Positions 7,383-16,200 of a stretch of 64,000 nt of DNA are shown piece by piece. Made by a program: the position numbers and the translations under genes. The notes under the pieces were generated by a model. The model was not told the origin of the DNA, ran no database searches, and worked only from the letters and a program-made list of their open reading frames with translations. The DNA comes from an uncultured Methanomassiliicoccales archaeon (GTDB lineage: Archaea; Thermoplasmatota; Thermoplasmata; Methanomassiliicoccales; Methanomethylophilaceae): positions 1 to 64,000 of the forward strand of contig CASEZY010000001.1 of NCBI GenBank assembly GCA_949292635.1. The letters run 5' to 3'. Positions within the stretch are counted from its first letter, which is position 1; every line of letters starts with the position of its first letter.

Positions 7383-8732
7383 ATGGAGAAACAAAGCGTC
7401 GAATGGAAACGTGAGTGGGACGACAGATATCTGAAACAGATCTGTGCCTTCGCCAACAGCGAGGGAGGTGTGATGATGATCGGTGTCGATGACGACGGCA
7501 GCATAGTCGGAGTCAAGGATCCGAAGTCGCTGATGAAGAAGATATCCGATACCGTCGCCAACAAACTCGCAATCTATCCCGAGGTCGATGTGGACGAGAC
7601 CACCCGTATCGTTTCCGTCACTGTGAGGAAGACATCCGTGCCCGTGGAACTCGATGGGAAATTCTACATACAGACGGGGAACACCATACATGCCGCAGAG
7701 GGCAGAGAATACGATCTGCTGATTTCGAAGAGGATCGGGATCGCATGGTCGGACCTGCCCATGGAGGGTGTAAGCGTAAACGACCTGGACCCCTACGCGA
7801 TCGATTATTTCAGAAAAAAAGCCATCGAAAAGGGTAATCTGAGCAGGGAGAGCCTTGACATACCCGATGTGGACCTCCTAAGAAAATTCGGCCTCCTTGC
7901 TCAGAACGGAAGCGTCACCCGTGCTGCCGTACTGCTGTTCCATCGCGAACCCGGCGAATTGATCATCGGGTCCTTCGCCAAGATAGGAAGATTCGAAGGA
8001 ACGAACGGTTCGGAGATACTGTATCAGGACATTGTGGGCGGACCGCTCATCTACATGCCGGAGAAGGTCTGTGATCTCATCGGTACCAAATACTCCATCC
8101 GCGCGATATCATACGATGGTCTCAACATGGTTGAGAGGTTCCCATATCCCCACGAGAGCCTGCGTGAGGCCATCATCAATGCGATCGTGCACAATCATTA
8201 TGGATCCAACATACCAATCCAGATCAGGATATGGGATGACCGCATCAGGATAGCGGACCAAGGCGGCATCCCCGACGGCTGGACCGAGGAGACGCTGATC
8301 GGCGACCATGAATCCCGCCCCACGAACCCGACGATGGCCAACGTATTCTTCCTGGCGGGATTCGTGGAAGGTTGGGGCAGAGGGATAAGACGCATGATAG
8401 ACGGCTATGACGGGTATCCGGGGCTGTCGCCTCGTTTCGAAGTCAGCCGCTACTCCTTCACGGTGACTCTGGACAACATCAATCATCGCAACGATGCAGC
8501 GTCCAAAGGAACATCCAGGATCGACAATGATGGTGACCTCCTGACCTTCCTGGACACACCCGGTGGCAGGAGTCCTGCGGAGATCTCAGAATTCCTGGGC
8601 ATCAGGAAGACTGGGGTGAGCAGGGCACTTGCGCCCATGCTCGAGAAAGGGCTGGTGGAGCGCACCGTCCCGAACGCTCCGCGCAGCAGGAATCAGAGGT
8701 ATCGTACAACAAAGAAGGCGAACGACGACTGA
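7383..8732 (+). CDS. AlbA_2 (Schlafen-type) DNA-binding domain protein with ATPase-like and winged-helix domains
   Basis: The 449-residue protein begins with an AlbA_2/Schlafen-like domain (VEWK at the start, FANSEGGVMMIGVDDDG at about residues 25-40, residues about 1-115). A GHKL ATPase-like region follows (REAIINAIVHN..., about 265-360) with GFVEGWGRGIRRM. A C-terminal winged helix (about 385-445) includes a PAEISEFLGIRKTGVSRAL recognition segment. This is the standard architecture of predicted transcriptional regulators common in methanogens and gut bacteria. The ATG at 7383 is preferred to an earlier in-frame ATG inside the upstream repeat array because the domain starts there and a GGGGG run precedes it. 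Substrate and targets are unknown. Confidence 0.8.
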   Translation: MEKQSVEWKREWDDRYLKQICAFANSEGGVMMIGVDDDGSIVGVKDPKSLMKKISDTVANKLAIYPEVDVDETTRIVSVTVRKTSVPVELDGKFYIQTGNTIHAAEGREYDLLISKRIGIAWSDLPMEGVSVNDLDPYAIDYFRKKAIEKGNLSRESLDIPDVDLLRKFGLLAQNGSVTRAAVLLFHREPGELIIGSFAKIGRFEGTNGSEILYQDIVGGPLIYMPEKVCDLIGTKYSIRAISYDGLNMVERFPYPHESLREAIINAIVHNHYGSNIPIQIRIWDDRIRIADQGGIPDGWTEETLIGDHESRPTNPTMANVFFLAGFVEGWGRGIRRMIDGYDGYPGLSPRFEVSRYSFTVTLDNINHRNDAASKGTSRIDNDGDLLTFLDTPGGRSPAEISEFLGIRKTGVSRALAPMLEKGLVERTVPNAPRSRNQRYRTTKKANDD

Positions 8733-8885
8733 ATAAGCAAATCTGCCATCACCTGCCCCGGATTGATACAGCTCGACCTGAGGAAGCCGGAGGACATGAA
8801 GATCGCGGGCGAGCGCAAACTGTTCGTGGACTTCTGCCCCAAGGTGTGCAGGTGCTCCATCGAGATCCTCGACGAGATGCTCTGA
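8733..8885 (+). pseudogene. Possible 3' remnant of a small cysteine-containing protein gene
   Basis: Between two convergent genes an open frame without an obvious start runs from just after a stop at 8730 to TGA at 8883-8885. It encodes about 50 residues with CPGLIQLDLRKPEDMK, then FCPKVCRCSIEILDEML. The closing Cys-Pro-Lys and acidic helix resemble the end of C_GCAxxG_C_C-type proteins, but this is weak. No upstream part exists here, so it may be the stump of a gene cut by insertion of the regulator. Confidence 0.35.
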
Positions 8886-8910
8886 AACACCCGGGGGTCC
8901 TCGGCCCCCA

Positions 8911-10281
8911 TCACTCCCCGATCCTCGGATGGGGGAGCGGTCTCCTTACGAACAGACAGCCCGGGAACCCGGCGACGAACAATGGGTAGGTCTCTACCCC
9001 CTTCCCGTCCACGGAGATGTTCTGTGCACCGAACTTGATGCCACGTCTGACCAGACCGTCCTTCATCACCGAATCCAGAGATTTCGATTTGGTGTTGCTG
9101 CCTGTCTTCACCTCCAGGGCGGTCATGATACCGTCGAAATCGGTGATGAAATCCACCTCCGTCGTCTTCTTCTTGTAATAATACAGCTCGATGCCGTGCG
9201 TATGCAAGAGGGTCGCCACGAGGTTCTCCCCTATCGGACCCTTGTTGGCGGGTATCGATGGATCCAATATCGACCTGACGGAACCCGGCATCATGGATGA
9301 CAGGATGCCCATGTCACAGAAATACAGCCTGAACAGGTTCTCCTTGCTCCTGGCAGGGGGCATCAGTTCACTGATGCGCTTGCATTCGAGACATATGCCC
9401 GCATCCAACAGCCAATCAATGCTACTCCTGTACTCCCTGGCCCCCACCTTGGAAGAAGGACCATCATAGACCGTATGGTCGGATGATCTGCCGATATCGC
9501 CGTACCTGAACCTGTCACCCTCCTTCGCCAGCTGATCCGCTGCAGAACGGAAGCAATCGTAGATGCGGTTACGGTCACCGGAGGATGCGTACTTGGCCGC
9601 ATCGTTGCGGTACTGCTCCCTCAACTGGTCCTGCACCATGCGGGCTGCCTCGATGCTGCCAGCACCCAACATGGCACCCACGGCCTCGGGAAGACCGCCC
9701 ACCGCCATGTACTCACGGATCTTCCCGTCCATCAGTTTCAGTTGGTATTCATCCAGCGGCTCCTTGGTGATGATGTGCTCCCTGACGTCCGATATCGTGT
9801 CCTCGGTCACCCCCGTGGCCCAGAGATACTCCTCAAAGTCCATGGGATGCATGAGTACGCGCCTCTCGTATCCCACAGGATAGGACGGGACGTCCCGGTA
9901 GTTCACGCCGAGCAGCGAACCGGTGGCAATGACGTCCCAATCCGGATCCTCAGTGAACGCCTTCAGCGCGGTCCGGGCGGGAGGGCAGCTCTGAATCTCG
10001 TCCAACAGTATCAGAGTGTCACCGGGGACAAGTGCGTCCCTGCCAAAGCTGTCCCGCATCCTGGATATCATGGTATGTATGTCCAGGTCACCGGAGAAGA
10101 TCCGTCTGAGATTCGGCCTCAATTCTAAATTGATCTCGACGAAGCTCCCGTAACCCTTGCCGAATTCCCTGACGGAAGTGGTCTTCCCCACCTGTCTCGC
10201 ACCCGCCAGGAGCAATGATTTGCGGTTCGGATCCCGCTTCCAATCCTCAAGGACGTTGTCGATCTTCCTCTTGAACACCAT
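8911..10281 (-). CDS. AAA ATPase with DUF4143 C-terminal domain
   Basis: The 456-residue protein has an AAA_14-type ATPase domain with Walker A GARQVGKT (residues 27-34) and Walker B LILLDEIQSCP (about 90-100), then ATGSLLG as sensor. The C-terminal DUF4143 region carries a restriction-nuclease-like core, YYYKKKTTEVDFITDFDG followed by ALEVKTG. These proteins occur in many variable copies in anaerobic archaea and bacteria; their role is unknown, though mobile, toxin-antitoxin-like or defence roles have been suggested. The ATG at 10281 follows a TATA-like TTTATCTA and two palindromes. Confidence 0.85.
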   Translation of the reverse strand: MVFKRKIDNVLEDWKRDPNRKSLLLAGARQVGKTTSVREFGKGYGSFVEINLELRPNLRRIFSGDLDIHTMISRMRDSFGRDALVPGDTLILLDEIQSCPPARTALKAFTEDPDWDVIATGSLLGVNYRDVPSYPVGYERRVLMHPMDFEEYLWATGVTEDTISDVREHIITKEPLDEYQLKLMDGKIREYMAVGGLPEAVGAMLGAGSIEAARMVQDQLREQYRNDAAKYASSGDRNRIYDCFRSAADQLAKEGDRFRYGDIGRSSDHTVYDGPSSKVGAREYRSSIDWLLDAGICLECKRISELMPPARSKENLFRLYFCDMGILSSMMPGSVRSILDPSIPANKGPIGENLVATLLHTHGIELYYYKKKTTEVDFITDFDGIMTALEVKTGSNTKSKSLDSVMKDGLVRRGIKFGAQNISVDGKGVETYPLFVAGFPGCLFVRRPLPHPRIGE

Positions 10282-10318
10282 CTCGTATCATGTATGAATC
10301 TCGGCATACATAGATAAA

Positions 10319-10370
10319 AGTAGTGAATTACACTACTTATTGCTAGCAAAAAGTAGTGAATCGCACTACT
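10319..10370 (-). promoter_or_regulatory. Two perfect palindromic operators upstream of the DUF4143 ATPase
   Basis: Two 19-bp elements (10319-10337 and 10352-10370) each have perfect 7-bp arms, AGTAGTG and CACTACT, around 5-bp spacers (AATTA and AATCG). Their starts are 33 bp apart. The proximal copy abuts the likely TATA (minus strand TTTATCTA, about 10309-10316), which is about 30 bases from the start codon. A repressor dimer bound here would block the promoter. Confidence 0.65.
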
Positions 10371-10431
10371 TTTGACTATGAATAATCGTACGTAATGACA
10401 GCACAATATATTGCTGGCACATTGAAATTGA

Positions 10432-10989
10432 TCATCCGAGCCTGATGAGTTCGAAGCGGGTCATGTTCTCGGGGTTGTCCTGGACATCCTCGTCGCGGAG
10501 ATAAAGGCCGTAATGCTCCCCGGCGTCTCTGCGGCAGACCGCGGCGCAATCGTCATCAAGGGTACCGTCTGCAAGCATCTCAGCCGCATATGCGGTGTCC
10601 TCGCACTCCACCCACTCCGCATCGGGATACAGGCGCTTCAGATTGTCCTGGGACTGCAGCAGTGCCTGGATGTGCGACACCAGACGCCTGACCTTCGAAT
10701 CCGCAGACTTGGTGAACACGCTGTGACGGATGTGGCACCATCCGGACCTCATCACCAAGACATCGTGACCCCTCACCGCATCCACGCTCTCCATCACCGG
10801 CCCGGCGAAGGCGTTCTCCACCGCCAGCACCCCAAGGTCCGCCTCCCCCTTGACCAAAGCGTCGATGACGTGGACGGCGGACATCAGCGGGACCAGTTCG
10901 TAATCGACGATCCCCTCCTGAGCGCAGAGCTCCTTGGCCATGGCCTCGGTGTTGGAGAAGGGTATGCCCATGTAGCCGACTCTGCACAT
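10432..10989 (-). CDS. pheA: Stand-alone prephenate dehydratase-like protein
   Basis: The 185-residue protein matches the catalytic module of prephenate dehydratase, which decarboxylates and dehydrates prephenate to phenylpyruvate. Recognisable motifs are GEADLGVLAVENA (family GVxPIENS), VSHIQALLQ (family SHPQAL), DTAYAAE, HYGLYLRDEDVQDNPENMTRF (family NxTRF with catalytic Thr). It lacks the regulatory ACT domain and the N-terminal glycine-rich loop is unusual (GYMGIPFSNTEA). The ATG at 10989 is preceded by GGGGAGGGTG. The chorismate operon nearby is consistent with phenylalanine synthesis, though the altered ENA and SHIQ motifs leave specificity open. Confidence 0.75.
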   Translation of the reverse strand: MCRVGYMGIPFSNTEAMAKELCAQEGIVDYELVPLMSAVHVIDALVKGEADLGVLAVENAFAGPVMESVDAVRGHDVLVMRSGWCHIRHSVFTKSADSKVRRLVSHIQALLQSQDNLKRLYPDAEWVECEDTAYAAEMLADGTLDDDCAAVCRRDAGEHYGLYLRDEDVQDNPENMTRFELIRLG

Positions 10990-11029
10990 CACCCTCCCCA
11001 ATCGTACAATCGTAGATAAGATGTTCGAA

Positions 11030-11045
11030 TCACCCTATCGGGTGA
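11030..11045. promoter_or_regulatory. Inverted repeat between divergent pheA-like and MFS genes
   Basis: TCACCC-TATC-GGGTGA is a perfect 6-bp-arm palindrome lying between the presumed TATA boxes of the two divergent genes (ATCTTATCTA on the minus strand near 11015; GATATATATG near 11068-11078 on plus). The position suits a shared operator. No regulator is known. Confidence 0.4.
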
Positions 11046-11100
11046 CGGTTCCCGGACGCCGCTATGAAACCGATATATATGCCACAGGTATGGACGCATC

Positions 11101-12288
11101 ATGAACGCCGGGGAGTTCGGGCCTACCAAGCTCTCGTTGATCACCCTTCTGATCGGATCCATGCTCATCCTGATGGGCGGTGCCGCGGTTGCGCCTGCGC
11201 TGCCGCTGATCTCGGAGGCCTTCCCGGACTACGACGACATCTGGATCACCATGATCATCACCCTGCCATCGTTGGCGATAGCCGTTACGGGCTTCGCCGT
11301 TGGCATGTTGGCCGACAGGTTCGGCAAGGTGAGGACCCTGAGCGTTTCCCTGGCGGTGTTCGCGCTGGCGGGGATATCCGGCTACGTCATCGACGACCTG
11401 CCCCTGTTGCTGGTCAGCAGGTTCTTCGTGGGAGTGGGCATCGCCGGTCTGACGTCATGCCTCACCGCCCTGATCTCCGAGTACTACGGCGGGGTGCAGA
11501 GGGCGAAGGTGCTCAGCTACCAGTCCGCCGCCATGGGTATCGGTGTCCTCGTCCTCGAGACCGGCGGAGGCGCCCTGGCTGGATTCGGATGGCACTCCCC
11601 CTTCCTGATATACGGGTTGGGATTCGTGATACTGGCACTTGTGGTCGTCTCCCTGAGGGAACCCACCCGCAAGGATGCTACCGCATCTACGATGCAGAGG
11701 ATCAGCGACAAGCGCATCATCGTCTACGGGTACCTGACGATCTTCATGACCATGCTGTTCGTGTTCTCCCTGCCCACCAGGCTGCCCACCTACGTCTCCG
11801 AGGTTTTGGGCGAGACCACCCTGATGAGCGGCATAATCCTGGGGATACACGGCACTGTGCAGGCGGTGTTCACGCTGATGTACAAGCGCATCTCCGACCA
11901 CATGAACAGATTCCTGATGATCCCCTGCGGGATGGGTCTTGTCACGGTGTCGTTGCTGATGTTCCTGCTGCCTGCGAGCATCCCGATAACGGTGATCATC
12001 GGCTGCCTGATGGGTGTGGGCATCGCTCTGATCTCCCCGACGGTGGTGAACCTCCTGGCGGAACAGGTCACCCCCAACACCTCCGGCAGGATCATGGGCG
12101 GGTACAGCACACTACTGAATCTGGGTCAGTTCCTCTGCTCGTTCCTGTTCGCGGCACTGATGGTGTTCGAGTCCGATATCAAGACCACATTCCCAGTGTT
12201 GGGGGTGCTGGCACTCATCGCCACCGTAGCCTTCCTCGCCTTCTTCCTACTCAGGGGAAAGGACATGGATTCCCGTTCGCTCTCATGA
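11101..12288 (+). CDS. MFS transporter
   Basis: The 395-residue polytopic protein has about 12 predicted transmembrane helices in two halves. After helix 2 it has the MFS loop motif GMLADRFGKVRTLS (family G-x3-D-R-x-G-R-R). Helix-rich segments continue to the C-terminal RGKDMDSR tail. It resembles CynX/arabinose-efflux-type drug or metabolite exporters; the substrate cannot be read from sequence. A TATA-like GATATATATG precedes the ATG by about 25 bases, suggesting a leaderless or nearly leaderless message. It converges with and overlaps the EamA gene by six bases. Confidence 0.85.
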   Translation: MNAGEFGPTKLSLITLLIGSMLILMGGAAVAPALPLISEAFPDYDDIWITMIITLPSLAIAVTGFAVGMLADRFGKVRTLSVSLAVFALAGISGYVIDDLPLLLVSRFFVGVGIAGLTSCLTALISEYYGGVQRAKVLSYQSAAMGIGVLVLETGGGALAGFGWHSPFLIYGLGFVILALVVVSLREPTRKDATASTMQRISDKRIIVYGYLTIFMTMLFVFSLPTRLPTYVSEVLGETTLMSGIILGIHGTVQAVFTLMYKRISDHMNRFLMIPCGMGLVTVSLLMFLLPASIPITVIIGCLMGVGIALISPTVVNLLAEQVTPNTSGRIMGGYSTLLNLGQFLCSFLFAALMVFESDIKTTFPVLGVLALIATVAFLAFFLLRGKDMDSRSLS

Positions 12289-13185
12289 TGCGTCCGGACG
12301 GGACAGCAGGATCACCGACGCCAGGATCAGCACGATTCCTGCCAGGGCCGCGGGAGTGAGGACCTCCCCGAACACCGCGATGCCGATGATGGTTGCCACC
12401 ATAGGTTCTGCGAAGGCTATCACAGACGCCCTCCCGGGCTCCATGCGCTCGAGGCCCCAGGTGTACAATGCGTACGGCACCAGAGTCACCGCTATGCCTA
12501 GAAGGAGCATGGCCGCGATGGCGGTCCAGCCCTCGGATGCCGCGGATATTATCTCCAAAGGCGAGGCGAACGGAAGAAGACAGACAGCGGCGACTATGAA
12601 CGTGTAGGCCGTGACGGTCAAGGCGCTGTACCTGTCGGCGGCCAGACGGCCGAAGATGCTGTACAGCGCATACCCGAAGCCTGATCCCAATCCTATCAGG
12701 ATCCCCGCGGCGGTGATCTCCCCCACGCCCCCGATTATCCCTGTGGTGAGCACGCATCCCCCGAAGGCAGCGATAAGTGCCAGCAGTTTGAGTCTGGTGA
12801 GCCTCTCCTTGAAGATCACCACCGACATCAGCATCACCATGCATGGGGCGGTGTACAGCAGCACCGACGCTGCGGAGAGGGTCAGCATCTCGATGGTGGT
12901 GAAATAGCACACGTTGAAGAACACGATGCTGCAGACCCCGGTGCCGATGAAGAGCCAGATGTCCTTCGGTGCTATCCTCAGCAGGGACCTGTCCCTGATC
13001 AGGAGGAAGACGATCAACACCACTGCGGTGACCATGCAGCGAACCTCGGTGACCTGTACGGAATCCAGACCGAGGCCGTTCAGAAATCTTGTGAAGATGC
13101 CGATGGAACCCCATAGGGCGGCGGCGATCACCACCGTCAACGCCGCCAGCCTGCGAGTGTCCATACGCGGTCTAACGGAAGCCAT
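12283..13185 (-). CDS. EamA/DMT-family transporter
   Basis: The 300-residue protein has ten predicted helices arranged as two EamA repeats, each beginning with a helix such as ALTVVIAAALWGSIGIFTRF. Highly related DMT transporters export amino acids and other metabolites; the substrate here is unknown. ATG 13185 is chosen because the next upstream candidate (GTG 13203) would lie in the terminator hairpin region. It lies 49 bases downstream of the giant adhesin gene on the same strand, but the hairpin and T-run between them suggest separate transcription or attenuation. It overlaps the convergent MFS gene. Confidence 0.85.
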   Translation of the reverse strand: MASVRPRMDTRRLAALTVVIAAALWGSIGIFTRFLNGLGLDSVQVTEVRCMVTAVVLIVFLLIRDRSLLRIAPKDIWLFIGTGVCSIVFFNVCYFTTIEMLTLSAASVLLYTAPCMVMLMSVVIFKERLTRLKLLALIAAFGGCVLTTGIIGGVGEITAAGILIGLGSGFGYALYSIFGRLAADRYSALTVTAYTFIVAAVCLLPFASPLEIISAASEGWTAIAAMLLLGIAVTLVPYALYTWGLERMEPGRASVIAFAEPMVATIIGIAVFGEVLTPAALAGIVLILASVILLSRPDAS

Positions 13186-13187
13186 GA

Positions 13188-13225
13188 TAAAAAAGGATGG
13201 CACCCCCTCCCGGGGGGAGGGGGGT
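13188..13225 (-). terminator. Hairpin plus T-run terminator of the giant adhesin gene
   Basis: Just after the giant gene's stop, the minus strand forms a very GC-rich hairpin (about 13201-13225, CACCCCCTCCC pairing with GGGAGGGGGGTG with one bulged base). It is followed by CCATCC and a run of T (TTTTTT, 13188-13193 region). Both the stem and the T-tract are oriented to end minus-strand transcription. Confidence 0.7.
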
Positions 13226-13234
13226 GGCTCACGC

Positions 13235-16200
13235 TCAGCGGCGGCGCCTGTCCACGTCCCACATCAGATACAGGGACGCCAGCAGCATCGGCAGCAACAC
13301 CAGCAAGAACCAGCCGAGATGGTTGCCGAGGAGCGACGGCTCGTGTATCGTGACGGTCTGTGTCAGGGTGTTGCCCTCCACAGAGGTGTCCAGCTCCCAG
13401 CCTTCGGGCAGCACCGCGGTCACGGTGTAGGTGCCCACATACAGCAACACGGCCTCCCTGCCGTCCATGTACACGGAGTACTGCAGACTCACCGTCTCGC
13501 CCTGGGCGTTGGTGGCCGTCACCGATATGGCAAGCTCTCTGTCACGGAACGTCAGGTCCAAGGAGCCCCAGTTCACCACGGCCCTGTGGTCCTCAACGGT
13601 CAGCGTGCCGTTCACGAAGGTGATGTCGTAGCACCTGTCCTCGAACACCTGCAGCACCACGTCATAGACGCCGATGCCCTGGGTGCCGGTGAAGTTCGTT
13701 CTGAGCACGGGCAGTTGTGCCAGCGACTCTGCGGTATCATCGCCTCTGAGACCTTCGATGGTGTACGTGAGGTTCGGACCGGGGTGTCCCATCCGATAGA
13801 CCACGTCGTCGGCGGTGATGGTCAGCGGCGCCTTGTGGATGGTGAAGTAGTAGTTCAGCACACCCGTGACGCTTCCGATACCCTCGATGCGGATGGTGGA
13901 CAGTCCGGGATACAGGTTGTCGATGTACGTGACCCTGTAGTCCACACCCTGCACCAACCCGTTCAGTGAGACCACGGGCTTCTCGATGGGCACGCCGGCG
14001 TAGGTGGTGTTGACGTAATCCACGTCGAAGTCGCCGTAGGAGATGGGGCGCTCCAGGATCTGGAACTCCAGATACACGTTGCCGGTGTAGTTGCCGATAC
14101 CGGAGATGGTGACGGTGGAGGATCCAGCGTGAACGGAGGACACCGATACGGTGAAGTCGACACCCTCGACGAGACCCATATCGTTGGTGACGGTGACGTC
14201 GGGAACGCCGCCCTGGTAGACATGGTCGCCCTCTACTGTCCAGTTCGCACCCGCATCCGCGATGTCCATGGGATCGATGACGAAGGTGAACGTCAATGAA
14301 CCGATGACGTTGCCTCCGACACCGCTGACGGTGACCGTCGCGGTACCGGCGTTGACGTTGCCCCTGTACGATACGGAATAGTCCGTCGTCTGCGGGTACC
14401 ATCCCTCGGCGTTCAGCACACCCCTGATGGGCGATCCGTTGTACACGGTACTGTCGGGAACGAAGGTCATGTCGCCCTCGGTGAGTTGCTTCGGGACTAT
14501 GTTGAAGGTCACCCTCTCGGATCCTGTGTAGTTTCCGGTGTACTCCACCACTATGGTTGCGGTGCCGGCGTTGACATTGTCGCTCCAGGACAGTATGTAG
14601 TCGCGACCTTCGGACAGCGTCAGGCCCCCGGCGGTAGCGGTGATGCCGGGTCTCTGAAGGGTACCGTTGTAGACCACGTCCCCGACAGGCGCGATGTGCA
14701 CACCCTCGTGGGTTATCGCAGAGATGGTGAACCTGACCACGTAGCTGCCGCCGTAGTTGCCTTTGCCCTGGACGGTGACGGTACCGGTACCGGCGTTGAC
14801 GTTCTCTCCGTAGGTGATGTCGTAGTCTCCCGGGACGAGATCGAAACTTCCGGCAGTGACCTTGGTAACGGCAGGCCTGATCTGCACGCCTGTGTAAGTC
14901 CATTCGTTCCTGTCCAGCGTCACTCCGTCTATGGGCGCCGGAGCGATGATGAATCCGACACCCACCGTTCCGGTATAGTTGCCGACACCTGTGATGATGG
15001 CTGAATGCGAACCCGCAACGACTGCGTCGCTGTATACCGTGTAGTCATTGCCCTGGAACAGGCCGGCGTGGTTGGAGACCGTCACCGCGTGCGCAGCACC
15101 GTCGTAGACATAGCTGCCGTCCACCCTCCAGTCCGCTCCGGTCACGTCCTTCAGGTCCTTCGGCAGGATCTGGAAGGTCACGGTGCGTTCGCCGGTGAAG
15201 TTGCCACTTCCGGTGACGTTGATGGTGACACCGTTGGGGGTCACGTTGATGTTGTCCCCGGAGTAAGCGAGGCTGTAGTCCACTCCGGAGGTCAATACGT
15301 AATCTCCGACCGATGCCGAGATGTCGGGCATGATCGCAACTCCGGTGTAGACCCGGTCAGCGACATCACTCACGTTGACGGACGGATCGCCGATATCCAA
15401 CCGGTGGATGTGCCATACGAGTTCCGTAGCGGACAGCCTGTAGTTGTCCTTGGACGCTCCGTCCAAGGAGACGTACACCCTGTAGTCGCCGTTCGCCGCT
15501 GTGGCACTGAGGGTGCCGGTGAAATTCACAATGACGTCGTCACCGTCCACATGACCGCTGTATCCGGTCACCACATTCTGCTCCCCTCCGTTGAAGGTCA
15601 GACCATATTTCTCCAAGGACGGGATGATCGTCCTCTGCTCGATGGTGAATGACCTGTAGGCCGTGCCGGTGAAATTGGCGCAGCCCTGCGCATCCACATG
15701 CACGTATGCGGTACCGGCGTTGGTGTTGTTCCCGTATGTCACATCGATGCCGGACAACGGGACCGTGAGCCCGGAGATCGTGACCGATATCACATCGGGT
15801 GCCTTCGGCTTCGCGTCGTAGACCGCGTCGAAAGCACCGAGTTCGATGGTCGCGCCGGCGATCGAACGTTTCTCGATCTTCCACTGTACCTGATATTCGC
15901 CGTATTCCGTCATCGATCCGGGCAATGCATAATTGTCATCGGTCAGGAGGACGGTGGCGGTGTACTCTCCGGCATCGGTCTCGGAGCCGCTGGTTATCAC
16001 ATAACCGATATTGCCATCGACACCCAGGACTCCGCTGATGTCGAGCGAGGGGATGTGACCGTTGCCGTCATAGACGGGGATGTTTGCCTGCTCTACCTCA
16101 AGCTCCAACCTGTGCATGGTCAGGGTCACGGATTCACCGGTAATGTCGTAGTTTCCTTCGTAATCGCTGAGATCCGCGATGAACACGTACGTTCCCGCAT

